Below, one piece after another: positions 24,780 through 34,672 of a stretch of 59,111 nt of DNA. How positions within the stretch are numbered: the stretch's first letter is position 1; each line of letters starts with the position of its first letter. The stretch is from Planctomycetota bacterium (lineage in GTDB: Bacteria; Planctomycetota; Planctomycetia; Planctomycetales; Planctomycetaceae). A program made the translations under genes and the position numbers. Where the stretch lies: contig QWPB01000042.1 in the NCBI GenBank assembly GCA_003671275.1, forward strand, positions 1 to 59,111, written 5' to 3'. Under the pieces are notes generated by a model. It saw only the letters and a list, made by a program, of their open reading frames with translations. It had not been told where the DNA came from and ran no database searches.

Positions 24780-27050
24780 CTACTTCACCGGCACGATTTG
24801 CACGGCATCGGCGTGGGAGTTCCCGCCGGCTTTGTCTGTTCCGATCGTCACGGCGACCGGCGTGCCCTTTTCCAGCTGGTACTGGCCGACCGAGATGAAG
24901 CCGTCGTTGATCGGCGGCTTGGCGGTCATGTCGATGCGGGTCGTCTTGGTCTCATCGCCGACCTTGACGGTCACGGGGACCGTCTTGCCGCGGTTCTCGT
25001 GCGGCTGGTAGGCGACGCGGATCTCGACGTTGATCTTCTCGCCGGATCGCCATTCAAAAGTCGCTTTCGCTCCCGAATCGTTCCCGGCGTAGATGTAGTC
25101 GTAGCCCACGTACCCCTTCAGGCCCGTCCCAGCTGTCCAGTTCCCTTCGCGGACGGCCTGGCGGTTGTCGATCACGACCCCTTCGAGCGAGGCCGGGTCG
25201 ATGCCGGTGGCGGGGCCTTCGCTGCTGGCGAGGGGCAGGGCGTCCTTGGGGATCGTGAACTCGTCATTGACCGTCGGGCGGAAGGCCTTGCCAGGCAGCT
25301 TGAGGAGTTCTTCCATCTCGAACCAGTACTTCTCGTAGACCTCGCGCGGCGAGCAGTCTCGCTTCTTGCAGACGCTGGCGGCCTTGCCAACGACTTCGCC
25401 CATCATGCCGCAGGTCTTCATCACACGCACGGTGCCGAGGGCCTCATGCGTCACGCTGATGCAGCGCCCCGCCATGAACAGATTGTCGACGTTTCGCGAG
25501 TAGAAGCAGCGGTACGGCACCGGATACCCGTAAGCCCGGTCGACACGATTGTCGTGCTCGGCGATCGAGATGAACGGGTTGTCTTTGAACTTTTCCTCGT
25601 ACTGCTTCTTGGGGTAGTGCAGGTCGATGCTCCACGTGCTGGGGACGCAGCCGTCGTTGAACTCCTTCTTGGCGACAATGTCGTCTTGAGTGAGGATCAC
25701 ATCGCCGTACAGCCGCCGCGATTCGCGCGGGCCGCCGATGTAGGCCAGCCAGGTCATGAACGCCGTCGGGTGCTTGGCGGCTCCGTCGCCGTTCTTCATG
25801 GCGTTGAAGGCCCCGTACGCCGCCCGCAGGTTCCAGTCGCGGATCCCCTCGGCATCCTTGAGCGGGTCCTTGTCGTAGCCGCTCTCCCAGAACCACTGAG
25901 CGTGGTACTCACGCGGGTAGGGGAAGTCGTTCATCGTCAGCGGTAATGCCCACGGGGTTTCCGGGAACTTGACCGGGTCTTTTCCCTCGGCCCAGGTCCA
26001 CATGTTGCTCATCCCCATGCGGCCCTTTTCGGTCATATCCCAGTCGGCTTCCGCGAGGGCTCCGATCGTGCCGTGTCCCGTACAGTCCACAAACAGCGGG
26101 CTGGTGAACTTCTTATGCTCGCTGGTCCGCGTGTCAAAGGCATACACAGCTGTGATCTTCTTGCCGGACTTGTCGACCTGATAGGCATGGTGATTGAGGA
26201 ACAGGTCGATGTTCTTCTCGGCCCGGACGATCTTTTCTTTCTTCTCGTCTTCGAACTCTTCGTAGGTACCGGGCGACTTTTTGGCGTGGTCGGCAAACTC
26301 TTCGATCATCTCCCCAATGCGCGGGAACTTGCCGCGACGGATCAGCCCCATCGCCCAGACCCGGACCTCGCTGGAGCCGTTTCCACCCAGCACGTGGCGG
26401 TCCTGAATCAGGGCCACCTTGCACCCCGCGCGAGCTGCCGAAATCGCGGCTCCCATGCCGGAGTACCCACCGCCCACGACCACCAGGTCGTACCCGGCCT
26501 TGAGCGTCGGCTCCTCGTTCAGCCCCAACAGCTTCCGCCGCCAGCCGGGGAGGACGGCGTTCTCGTTCGGCGGAGCCTGATCCCTGGTCGTGAAGTAGAT
26601 CGCATCGCACCGGCCATCGAATCCGGTCAAGTCATGCAGCGCCAGCTTGGCGGTCTTGGTCTTGATTTCGACTGTCCCGCCGGGCTGCCAGTGCCAGTCG
26701 GCTCCGGTGGTGCCGAACTCGGTCTTCAGCGTCTCGCCATTGATCGACAGCTGAAACCGTCCCGGCGTTCCGGGAGCCTTCCAGCGGGCGACCCAGTCCT
26801 TGGTGCGGACGAAGACCTTGTAGGTGCCCGTCTCGGGGAAAGTCACTTCGGTGGCTGCATCACCCACCGGCGTTCCGATCCCATGAGCGAGCAGGTATGG
26901 CGACCCCATGTTCTGGATGAACTGCGTGTCCAGCACCCAGCCCCCGTGGGACGTGAAACTCTCGGCCTCGACCAGCAGGTGACCCGCCTGGGCCGTCCCA
27001 GCGCCCACCAAAAGGGCGAGCATCAGGCTGAACATCGATCGCAAGACCAT
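24780..27050 (-). CDS. exported FAD-dependent oxidoreductase
   Basis: The 756-residue product begins with a signal peptide (to about AQAGHL), followed by a beta-rich domain of about 140 residues resembling a carbohydrate-binding or accessory module. The FAD-binding Rossmann fold starts near residue 187 (YDLVVVGGGYSGMGAAIS, with GGGYSG at about 193-198), followed by ALIQDRHVLGGNGSSE. A C-terminal domain of about 150 residues follows the FAD_oxidored part (LFMAGRCISVTHEALGTVRV is the distal FAD contact). Such proteins are common in planctomycetes; the substrate is unknown, perhaps a sugar or polymer. The start at 27050 was preferred over 27086 because the hydrophobic signal follows directly. 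Confidence 0.88.
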   Translation of the reverse strand: MVLRSMFSLMLALLVGAGTAQAGHLLVEAESFTSHGGWVLDTQFIQNMGSPYLLAHGIGTPVGDAATEVTFPETGTYKVFVRTKDWVARWKAPGTPGRFQLSINGETLKTEFGTTGADWHWQPGGTVEIKTKTAKLALHDLTGFDGRCDAIYFTTRDQAPPNENAVLPGWRRKLLGLNEEPTLKAGYDLVVVGGGYSGMGAAISAARAGCKVALIQDRHVLGGNGSSEVRVWAMGLIRRGKFPRIGEMIEEFADHAKKSPGTYEEFEDEKKEKIVRAEKNIDLFLNHHAYQVDKSGKKITAVYAFDTRTSEHKKFTSPLFVDCTGHGTIGALAEADWDMTEKGRMGMSNMWTWAEGKDPVKFPETPWALPLTMNDFPYPREYHAQWFWESGYDKDPLKDAEGIRDWNLRAAYGAFNAMKNGDGAAKHPTAFMTWLAYIGGPRESRRLYGDVILTQDDIVAKKEFNDGCVPSTWSIDLHYPKKQYEEKFKDNPFISIAEHDNRVDRAYGYPVPYRCFYSRNVDNLFMAGRCISVTHEALGTVRVMKTCGMMGEVVGKAASVCKKRDCSPREVYEKYWFEMEELLKLPGKAFRPTVNDEFTIPKDALPLASSEGPATGIDPASLEGVVIDNRQAVREGNWTAGTGLKGYVGYDYIYAGNDSGAKATFEWRSGEKINVEIRVAYQPHENRGKTVPVTVKVGDETKTTRIDMTAKPPINDGFISVGQYQLEKGTPVAVTIGTDKAGGNSHADAVQIVPVK

Positions 27051-27248
27051 GAATCCACTTCCCGGAATAAGTTTCGGCGGTGTCATCCCATCATCGTAAT
27101 TCGATCGTAATCGATTGGAAACAACACGGGCGGTGGTAACGTGGCCTTTTCCCCTCCGCAGGGCTATTATGGCGGGCTAATCCTGACCTTAGCTGCACGC
27201 TCGCGGCGGGTCGATGGCAGCGTGTCGAACCCGGATGACCAGAGTTCC

Positions 27249-28436
27249 ATGAAGATTCACGAGTATCAGGCGAAGGCCCTGTTCGCCAAAGCCGGTGTGG
27301 CTGTTCCACAAGGGATCGTCGCGAAGACTGCGGAAGAAGCCGCAGCGGCGTTTACGACGCTGGGCGGCCCCATCGCCGTCGTCAAGTCACAGGTTCACGC
27401 GGGCGGACGCGGCAAAGGGACGTTCAAGGAGCATCCGCAACAGCGGGGTGTCGTCCTGGTGAAGTCGGCTGAGGATGCCCAGGCCAACGCCAGCCGGATG
27501 CTGGGAAATACGCTGGTCACCATCCAGACCGGGGACTCGGGCAAGCAGGTCAACACCCTGTTCGTCGAGCAGGGCCTGGCGATCGATCGCGAGCTGTATC
27601 TGGGCATCGTGGTCGACCGGGAGACGGGTCTGCCATGCGTCATCATGTCCTCGGAAGGGGGGATGAACATTGAGGATGTCGCCCACGACACACCGGAAAA
27701 GATTCACCGGGAGCACTTCGATGCCTCGCTGGGCTTCCAGGCGTTCCAGGCTCGCAAGCTGGCGTACGCGCTGGGCCTGAGTGATGCGGGAGTGAAATCC
27801 GCTCAGACCTTCCTGCCAAAGATCGCCAAGCTGTTCGTCGAACTCGATTGCAGCATGGTGGAAATCAACCCGCTCGTCCTGACGAAGGAAGGCCAGCTGC
27901 TGGCGCTCGACGGCAAGGTGACCTTCGACGACAACGCCATGTTCCGTCATAAGGATCTGGCGGAGCTGCGGGATCTGACCGAAGAAGAGCCGACCGAAGT
28001 GCAGGCTCAGGCGGCGGGGCTGAGTTACGTGAAGCTCGACGGCAACATCGGCTGCCTGGTGAACGGGGCCGGTCTGGCGATGAGCACGATGGACCTGATC
28101 AAGTTCCACGGCGGCGAGCCCGCGAACTTCCTCGATGTTGGCGGCGGTGCCAACGTCGAACAGGTGACCGAAGCATTCCGGATCATTCTAGCCGATTCCA
28201 ATGTGAAGGCCGTGCTGGTCAACATCTTTGGCGGCATCATGAAGTGTGACACAATTGTTACCGCGCTTCTGACCGCTTACGACCTGGTTGGATTCCGGGT
28301 GCCCCTCGTGGTGCGACTGGAGGGAACCAACGTTGAACTGGCCCGCAAGATGCTCGCCGACAGCGGCAAGAAGATTGTCTCCGCCAGCGACCTGACCGAT
28401 GCCGCCCAGAAGGTCGTCGCCTCGCTGAAGGCTTGA
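27249..28436 (+). CDS. sucC: succinyl-CoA synthetase subunit beta
   Basis: This ATP-grasp subunit converts succinyl-CoA, ADP (or GDP) and phosphate to succinate, CoA and ATP in the TCA cycle, with SucD. Visible landmarks are [17 protein letters not shown] at the start, [12 protein letters not shown] in the nucleotide-binding region, EINPLVL, and [18 protein letters not shown] near the end. The frame is open further upstream to 27141, but the family start is the ATG at 27249; no strong ribosome binding site precedes it. The 395 residues match the family. sucD follows after a 159-base gap filled with hairpins, which is unusual for this gene pair. Confidence 0.97.
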   Translation: MKIHEYQAKALFAKAGVAVPQGIVAKTAEEAAAAFTTLGGPIAVVKSQVHAGGRGKGTFKEHPQQRGVVLVKSAEDAQANASRMLGNTLVTIQTGDSGKQVNTLFVEQGLAIDRELYLGIVVDRETGLPCVIMSSEGGMNIEDVAHDTPEKIHREHFDASLGFQAFQARKLAYALGLSDAGVKSAQTFLPKIAKLFVELDCSMVEINPLVLTKEGQLLALDGKVTFDDNAMFRHKDLAELRDLTEEEPTEVQAQAAGLSYVKLDGNIGCLVNGAGLAMSTMDLIKFHGGEPANFLDVGGGANVEQVTEAFRIILADSNVKAVLVNIFGGIMKCDTIVTALLTAYDLVGFRVPLVVRLEGTNVELARKMLADSGKKIVSASDLTDAAQKVVASLKA

Positions 28437-28441
28437 TGTAA

Positions 28442-28579
28442 GGCGGGCCCCTTTGGCCCGCCCTCGACGCAGGATGGGCAATCCCGCCCATCCCACTCCC
28501 CGCGAATCCCACACACGACGGGACGGCCTGGAAAGGCCCTCCGACGAATCACCGACGGACGGGCCCAACGGGCTCGTCC
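28442..28579. repeat. cluster of four hairpins between sucC and sucD
   Basis: Four stem-loops lie in tandem: 28442-28462 (8-bp stem, loop CCTTT), 28472-28493 (8-bp stem, loop AATCCC), 28521-28542 (imperfect, GGCC core) and 28557-28579 (9-bp stem with one G-T pair, loop AACG). None has a T-run. Together they fill nearly the whole gap, so sucC-sucD transcripts would carry a highly structured spacer. Confidence 0.7.
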
Positions 28580-28595
28580 CACACGAGCAAAAACC

Positions 28596-29513
28596 ATGAG
28601 CATTCTTGTTGATCGCGAAACTCGCATTATCACCCAGGGGATCACCGGCAAGGTGGGCTTGTTCCACAGCCAGCAGTGCCGGGCTTACGCCCTGGAGCAT
28701 CGCCCGAATGACCAGGTGATGGTCGGTGGCGTGACTCCCGGTAAAGGCGGAACGGAAGTCGATGGCTTTCCGGTCTTCAACTCCGTCGCGGAAGCGGCCG
28801 CCAAGACGGGGGCCAACACGTCCCTGATCTTCGTGCCACCCGTCGGGGCTGCCGATGCGATCATGGAAGCTGCGGATGCCGGAATGCGTCTGATCGTCTG
28901 CATTACCGAAGGCGTGCCCGTCCTCGACATGGCCCGCGTGAAGCGGTACATGGAGAAAACGCCGAAGTCCCGTCTGATCGGGCCAAACTGCCCGGGAATC
29001 ATCACTCCGGAAGTGGCCAAGATCGGCATCATGCCCGGCTACATCCACAAGCCCGGTACAGTCGGTCTGATCTCCAAGAGCGGTACGCTGACCTACGAGG
29101 CGACCTGGCAACTGGGCCGCGTCGGCCTGGGACAGTCGACTGCCGTGGGGATCGGCGGAGACCCGATCATCGGAACCACCTACATCGAATTGCTCCAGAT
29201 GTTCCAGGACGATCCGGGAACCGAGTCGATCCTGCTGATCGGCGAGATCGGCGGCAACGCCGAAATCGAAGCTGCGGAATATATCGCTCAGCATGTCACC
29301 AAGCCGTGTGCGGCGTTCATTGCCGGGCAGACGGCTCCTCCTGGCAAGCGTATGGGACATGCGGGCGCGATCATCAGCGGTGGAGCGGGCACCGCTGCCG
29401 AAAAGATGGAAGCCCTTCGCAAGGCGGGCGTTGAGGTGGCCCCGAGCCCCGCCGATATGGGCGCCGCCGTGAAGCGGGCGATCGAAAAGCGGAGCACCGA
29501 AAAGCGGAAGTAA
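28596..29513 (+). CDS. sucD: succinyl-CoA synthetase subunit alpha
   Basis: The alpha subunit binds CoA and carries the phosphorylated histidine. Landmarks are [15 protein letters not shown] near the start, [18 protein letters not shown] in the CoA-binding domain, [25 protein letters not shown] and [17 protein letters not shown], which holds the active-site His. The 305 residues are slightly longer than usual because of a basic C-terminal tail (KRSTEKRK). The gene is in operon order with sucC. A PDZ protein starts 46 bases downstream on the same strand. Confidence 0.97.
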   Translation: MSILVDRETRIITQGITGKVGLFHSQQCRAYALEHRPNDQVMVGGVTPGKGGTEVDGFPVFNSVAEAAAKTGANTSLIFVPPVGAADAIMEAADAGMRLIVCITEGVPVLDMARVKRYMEKTPKSRLIGPNCPGIITPEVAKIGIMPGYIHKPGTVGLISKSGTLTYEATWQLGRVGLGQSTAVGIGGDPIIGTTYIELLQMFQDDPGTESILLIGEIGGNAEIEAAEYIAQHVTKPCAAFIAGQTAPPGKRMGHAGAIISGGAGTAAEKMEALRKAGVEVAPSPADMGAAVKRAIEKRSTEKRK

Positions 29514-29559
29514 GGTCCTTGCCGGAATCTTGGAACACTCAATCGCGGAGGTCATGGGA

Positions 29560-31515
29560 ATGGGTAAGACACTGTTCGCCGGACTCCTTGCGATGTTCCT
29601 CCTGGCTGGGGGCTCGATTCGCTCGCAGGAGCCCCCCACACCGGTCGACATCGAGGCTCTGGAAGAAGAAGCCTTCAAAGCCGCAGCCGCGATGGCAGAC
29701 CCGAGCGTCGTTCAGATTCAGACGATCGGCGGCCAGGACATGGTCGGCGAGTTGATTGCGGGAACCGGTCCGACCACAGGCGTCGTGGTCTCTCCAGATG
29801 GCGAGATCATCACCAGTTCCTTCAACTTTGCCGCCAAACCAAGTTCCATCCTGGTGACACTGGCGGATGGGCGAAAATTCCCTGCCGATCTGGTAGCCAC
29901 TGACCATGTGCGGCAGGTGACCCTGATCAAGATCAAGCAGGGCGGCCTGACACCCCTGACCCCGGTGCCCCGCAAAGACCTGCAGGTCGGGCAATGGACG
30001 ATCGCCCTCGGGCGAACCTATGACGCTTCCTTCCCGAATCTGTCGGTGGGCATCCTGAGTGCCCTTCAGCGGATCTGGGGCAAGGCGGTCCAGACCGATG
30101 CCAAGGTCTCACCCGCCAACTATGGCGGCCCGCTGATTGATCTGCGGGGACGATGCATCGGGATCCTGGTCCCGATGTCCCCGGATGGCGCGGACCAGGC
30201 TGCGGGTGTCGAATGGTACGATGCCGGAATCGGTTTTGCCGTGCCGCTGGAAGAGATCCTGCCGCTGCTCCCCACGCTTCGAAAAGGCGAGGATGTCCGC
30301 CCCGGTCGTATGGGTGTGGTGTTTAACGACAAGGGCCCAATCTCTGGTGCGGCGATCGTCACATCCATCCGGCCCAACTCACCGGCGGAACAGGCGGGTA
30401 TGAAGACCGGTGATGTCGTCATCCAGGCCAATGGGAAACCGATTGAACGGATTCCCCAGCTCAAATCGATCCTGGGCCCGCTGGCGGCGGGAACCACCTT
30501 ACAGCTGGTGGTAAAACGCGGTGAACAGGAGTTGCCAATTTCGCTGACGCTGGCCGCGGAGATTGCGTCGCTGGACCCACCAATGCTGGGAATTCTGCCC
30601 GCTCGTACGCCAAGCCCGCAAGGTGTCACCGTTCGCAAAGTATGGCCGGGTTCGCCCGCCGAGAAGGCCGGACTGGTGCCCGGAGACCGGATCGAGTCGA
30701 TCAACACACAGGCCGTGAAGAACGCCTCCGAACTGGTAAAACTCGCCACGGAACTGCGCGTCGGCACGCCAGCCACCCTGCATGTTTGGCGAGCCGGGGA
30801 CAAGGTGGAAACGATCTCACTGGAACCGGCCCTCCTCGCCACCACGGTCCCCGATGAATTGCCACCGGACCGGGGATCAACCGCCTTGGACGAAGACAAG
30901 CCCACCCGGACCGGACGAATCGAAGCCAATCTGCCGGGGGCCGATGGCCGCACCTATTGGGCCTATATCCCCGAAACGGCATTCCCCAGGCAATACGGGC
31001 TGGTTATCTGGCTGCATGCCCCCGGGCGAACAGCCGAAGCGGAACAACTGCGGTTATGGCGATCGGTCTGCGAAGAACGCGGCCTGATTTTTGCGGGCCT
31101 GCTGGCCGATGGGGAATGGCAGGGAGAAGATGGTCCACTGCTCAAGGGGCTGCTGGAGCGACTTCTCGACAGCTACTCGATTGATCCTCAACGGGTCGTT
31201 CTGATGGGTGAGGCCGAGGGGGGAGAGCTGGCCCTGTTCGCCGGTTTTAAGCTTCGGGATTCGGTACGTGGTGTGATCGCGATTGATGCGGGCATGAAGC
31301 TGGCCCCGCCGGAAGCCGAGCCCGGGCAACGACAGATGATTGTCGTGATGCCGCGTGCCGGATCACCTCGATTGCGGAGCAGTCGCAGCACACTCTCGAC
31401 GCTAGAAAAGCGGAAGCTGCCGGCGTTGTCCCTGGAGGCCCCGGAAGGGGAAGGGCTCGATGAAGCCACGGTCAACCAGCTGGGTCGCTGGATCGACTCT
31501 CTGGACCGGTTTTAG
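29560..31515 (+). CDS. exported PDZ protein with inactive HtrA-like and hydrolase-like domains
   Basis: The start at 29560 is chosen because GGAGG lies eight bases upstream; in-frame starts at 29530 (TTG) and 29554 are possible. Numbering here counts from the 29530 frame start. A signal peptide (to about residue 32) leads to a trypsin-like HtrA domain (60-250), two PDZ domains (about 262-345 and 352-435) and an alpha/beta-hydrolase-like domain (465-650). By alignment to DegP-type proteins, the catalytic His position reads TSSFNF (Phe98), the Asp position reads QVTLIKI (Gln129) and the Ser position reads PANYGGPL (Tyr198). The hydrolase nucleophile elbow reads GEAEG (560-564), with Ala at the serine position. 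Both enzymes therefore look dead, and the protein is more probably a scaffold or regulator. It directly follows sucD, perhaps by chance. Confidence 0.88.
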   Translation: MGKTLFAGLLAMFLLAGGSIRSQEPPTPVDIEALEEEAFKAAAAMADPSVVQIQTIGGQDMVGELIAGTGPTTGVVVSPDGEIITSSFNFAAKPSSILVTLADGRKFPADLVATDHVRQVTLIKIKQGGLTPLTPVPRKDLQVGQWTIALGRTYDASFPNLSVGILSALQRIWGKAVQTDAKVSPANYGGPLIDLRGRCIGILVPMSPDGADQAAGVEWYDAGIGFAVPLEEILPLLPTLRKGEDVRPGRMGVVFNDKGPISGAAIVTSIRPNSPAEQAGMKTGDVVIQANGKPIERIPQLKSILGPLAAGTTLQLVVKRGEQELPISLTLAAEIASLDPPMLGILPARTPSPQGVTVRKVWPGSPAEKAGLVPGDRIESINTQAVKNASELVKLATELRVGTPATLHVWRAGDKVETISLEPALLATTVPDELPPDRGSTALDEDKPTRTGRIEANLPGADGRTYWAYIPETAFPRQYGLVIWLHAPGRTAEAEQLRLWRSVCEERGLIFAGLLADGEWQGEDGPLLKGLLERLLDSYSIDPQRVVLMGEAEGGELALFAGFKLRDSVRGVIAIDAGMKLAPPEAEPGQRQMIVVMPRAGSPRLRSSRSTLSTLEKRKLPALSLEAPEGEGLDEATVNQLGRWIDSLDRF

Positions 31516-31616
31516 GAAACCTGTCAAAAAGCTATTCTCGGGCGTCGTCAGGAGCCCGTAGCTGTAGCCGTGGTCTGCGTTCCTCGGAGTCGGCGCCCGA
31601 CACGGGAACCGCACCT

Positions 31617-34472
31617 TCACTTCCGCTGCTCCATTTGCTGTATCACACACTCGATCAACGGACGAATCACCGGCCATTTCGTCAACATCGGAGCCACCAG
31701 TCCTGATTTGGCCGAGTATTCCATTTCCTGCAGGATCGTCGACAGCGGGACGCCGAAGGTTCGCAGATTACTTTTGAGCGTATGGGCCAGGCGGTTGACC
31801 GCCGGAGCATCATCCGACTGCAACGCGGATTCCAGCTGATTCGTCAGCAGAGAGGCTTCGGACAGGAATGCCTCCACGATCTCGGAGAGCAGTTCTTCAT
31901 CTTCCAAGACCGCTGCGCGAGCCACCGCCCAATCAATTCTGGCTTCGTCAGGCACATGCAATTCCGGCATGCGATCTTCCTTTACGTGTACAGACGCAGA
32001 ATCTGTTGCTATGGCCGAATGGCCGACCAGAGACCGGATTGTACCAAGCAACTCCAAAGGACGTATCGGTTTGGAAACATATTCATCCATTCCCCCTGCC
32101 AGACAGGCTTCGCGGTCTCCCTTCATGGCGTGGGCGGTCATGGCAATAATCGGGACGTACGCGCCCGACTGGGCCTGCTGCTTGCGAATGTGAGCGGTGG
32201 CCTCCATACCGTCCATCTCCGGCATCTGAATATCCATCAGGATCAGATCAAAACCTCCCTGAGCCGCCAGTTCCACAGCTTCCCGGCCATTGTTGGCCAC
32301 GGTCGTTTGATGCCCCCACCGCTTGAGCAGACCGATCGCGAGCTTCTGATTCGCGAGACTGTCCTCTGCCAGCAAGACCTTTAAGGGCCGATCAATGACA
32401 TCTGGAGGGGCTGCGCGCTGGACCACGGGCAGAATCGAGCCGGCCCCTGGACGGGCATCGAGCGTCCGGGCGATTGCATCGAACAGGTCCGACTGCTTTA
32501 CCGGCTTGACGAGGAATGACCGAATCCCCATCTCGTTCATCGATCGCGACGAGTGGGTCTGGTCCAGCGAAGTGAGCATCATGATGACCACGCTGGAGAT
32601 CGCCCGGTCCTGTTGAATATGTGAAGCCAGCGTGAACCCGTCGACATCGGACATACTGGCATCCGTCAGAACCAGATCAAAGGCCGCTCCCGACTCGGTT
32701 GCGGCTCGTAAATGCTCCAACGCGGCGGTGGCGTCCGACACAGCAATCGGCTTCATCCGCCAGTTCTCGCAGATCTTCAGAAGGATCCGGCGGTTCGTTT
32801 CATTGTCGTCGACGATCAGCACCCGCAACCCGAGCAGCCGATCCACGTTCAGCAGCGTCGTCGATCCTTCCTGCTGCTCCGGCAAGGCACACGGCACACA
32901 GAAGTGAAACGTGCTGCCAGATCCCAACTCACTTTCCACCCAGATCCGTCCACCCATCAGTGAGACCAGCCGGGAGGAGATCGACAGCCCCAACCCCGTA
33001 CCGCCGAACCGCCGGGTCATCGAGTTGTCGGCCTGCTCAAAAGCCTCGAACACGCGGGCCTGCTCGACGGGGCTGATTCCGATCCCTGTATCACGGACTG
33101 CAAAATGCAACAACACGCTGGATTCCGTCTGAGTCTCCCGGTGAACGCTGACAACGACCTCGCCCTTGTCGGTGAATTTGATGGCATTCCCCACCAGATT
33201 CAGAACGATCTGCCGCAATCGCAGACCGTCCCCCAGGATGAATCGAGGGACCGTATCACCCACATCGCAAGCCAGTTCCAGGTGCTTGGCATGAGCCCGT
33301 ACGCCGAGCGTTCGAACACCATCGGTCAGCCACTCCCGCACATCGATGGGGTAGTTCTCCAACTCGACCTTTCCCGACTCAATCTTGGAGAAGTCGAGAA
33401 TGTCATTGATAATCAGCAGCAGCGAATCCGCGGAATCACGGATCGTTTCCAGATAGTCCCTTTGTTCCGGGGTGAATTCCGAACCCAGCAACAGTTCCGT
33501 CATGCCAATGACCGCATTCATCGGCGTCCGGATTTCATGGCTCATATTGGCCAGGAATTCGCTCTTGGCCCGGCTAGCCACTTCCGCAGCCTCTTTGGCC
33601 CGGCGCAGTTCCTCTTCGGCAAGCTTGCGTTCCGTGATATCACGACAGATCCCGACCAGTCCAAAGATCTCGCCCGCTTTGTTCCGTAACGGCACCTTGG
33701 TTGTCAGAATCACCCGGCGAAAACCCTCGAACGTGATGAATTCTTCTTCTCGATTAAACAGTGTGGATCCGGTCTGGATCACGCGGTTGTCATCCGCCTC
33801 GTAGATCTCCACGAGTTCGGGCGCACAAAGATTCACATCCGTATGGCCGATCAGTTCGGCAGGATCCTCCTTTCCCATGATCGCACAGAATGAGGTATTC
33901 ATCGCCACAAACCGGCGATCACGATCCTTGACGAAGATGTAGTCCGGCAGATTATCGATCAGCGTTCGCAGCAGATCCCGCTCGGTCTGGAGGGCTTCTT
34001 CCATTACGTGGTGTCGGGTGACATCACGGGAGATCCCCACGGTACCGATCACCACACCCGCGTGCGACCGAAAGGGAACCTTCGTGGCGGAGACCCAGGA
34101 CACATGCCCGTCCGGCCAGACCAGACGCTCAATCTGATCCACGAGCGGGACACCGCTCTCCATGATCTCGACTTCCTGGTCCCGTGAAGCATCGGCGTGC
34201 TCCCGCTGGAAGAAGTCGGAATCCGTTTTTCCACGAGCCAAGGCGGGGTCGTTCAGCCCGGATCGCAGCGCCTTCGCCCGATTGATCCGCAAATACTTCC
34301 CGGAACGATCCTTGAAGTAGATGTCGTCCGGCACCGCATCCATCAACGCATCCAGCAGCCACTGCTCCGCCTGCAGAATGTCGACCCGCTCCCGCAACTG
34401 CTCCTGAACCCGCCGCAATTGGGCGTTCTCAGCGGCCAGTATTTCCGGAGAAGAGCTGGAAGGTTCGCTCAT
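31617..34472 (-). CDS. hybrid sensor histidine kinase with two receivers and HPt
   Basis: The 951-residue cytoplasmic product has a coiled start (residues 10-37), PAS 1 (about 40-150), PAS 2 (165-280), HisKA with His312 in [11 protein letters not shown], HATPase (414-527, with the N, G1 and G2 boxes [17 protein letters not shown] and GTGLGLS), receiver 1 (550-670, phosphoacceptor Asp604 in LTDASM), receiver 2 (698-815, Asp747 in [11 protein letters not shown], Lys801) and an HPt domain (845-950, His897 in AHTLKS). All phosphorelay residues are present, so a complete His-Asp-His relay runs within one protein. There is no transmembrane segment. The PAS domains probably sense a cytoplasmic signal such as redox or a ligand. 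Its output regulator is not adjacent. Confidence 0.95.
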   Translation of the reverse strand: MSEPSSSSPEILAAENAQLRRVQEQLRERVDILQAEQWLLDALMDAVPDDIYFKDRSGKYLRINRAKALRSGLNDPALARGKTDSDFFQREHADASRDQEVEIMESGVPLVDQIERLVWPDGHVSWVSATKVPFRSHAGVVIGTVGISRDVTRHHVMEEALQTERDLLRTLIDNLPDYIFVKDRDRRFVAMNTSFCAIMGKEDPAELIGHTDVNLCAPELVEIYEADDNRVIQTGSTLFNREEEFITFEGFRRVILTTKVPLRNKAGEIFGLVGICRDITERKLAEEELRRAKEAAEVASRAKSEFLANMSHEIRTPMNAVIGMTELLLGSEFTPEQRDYLETIRDSADSLLLIINDILDFSKIESGKVELENYPIDVREWLTDGVRTLGVRAHAKHLELACDVGDTVPRFILGDGLRLRQIVLNLVGNAIKFTDKGEVVVSVHRETQTESSVLLHFAVRDTGIGISPVEQARVFEAFEQADNSMTRRFGGTGLGLSISSRLVSLMGGRIWVESELGSGSTFHFCVPCALPEQQEGSTTLLNVDRLLGLRVLIVDDNETNRRILLKICENWRMKPIAVSDATAALEHLRAATESGAAFDLVLTDASMSDVDGFTLASHIQQDRAISSVVIMMLTSLDQTHSSRSMNEMGIRSFLVKPVKQSDLFDAIARTLDARPGAGSILPVVQRAAPPDVIDRPLKVLLAEDSLANQKLAIGLLKRWGHQTTVANNGREAVELAAQGGFDLILMDIQMPEMDGMEATAHIRKQQAQSGAYVPIIAMTAHAMKGDREACLAGGMDEYVSKPIRPLELLGTIRSLVGHSAIATDSASVHVKEDRMPELHVPDEARIDWAVARAAVLEDEELLSEIVEAFLSEASLLTNQLESALQSDDAPAVNRLAHTLKSNLRTFGVPLSTILQEMEYSAKSGLVAPMLTKWPVIRPLIECVIQQMEQRK

Positions 34473-34672
34473 GCTCGACCTGACATCGGAAGATGACTGT
34501 GGTTACGAATCAATGAGGCTAGTCTACCTGTTCAGCAGCCGGGAAATCACCCCCGAAGTGACTCCGGTCAGGAGAAACACCGGCCTGACCGAAAGCCAGC
34601 GTCCAGACTGCATCACGCGGCCGGCCATCAGATTCCAGTCTTCGGCATGGGAGTGTTCGCGACAGCACCGGA

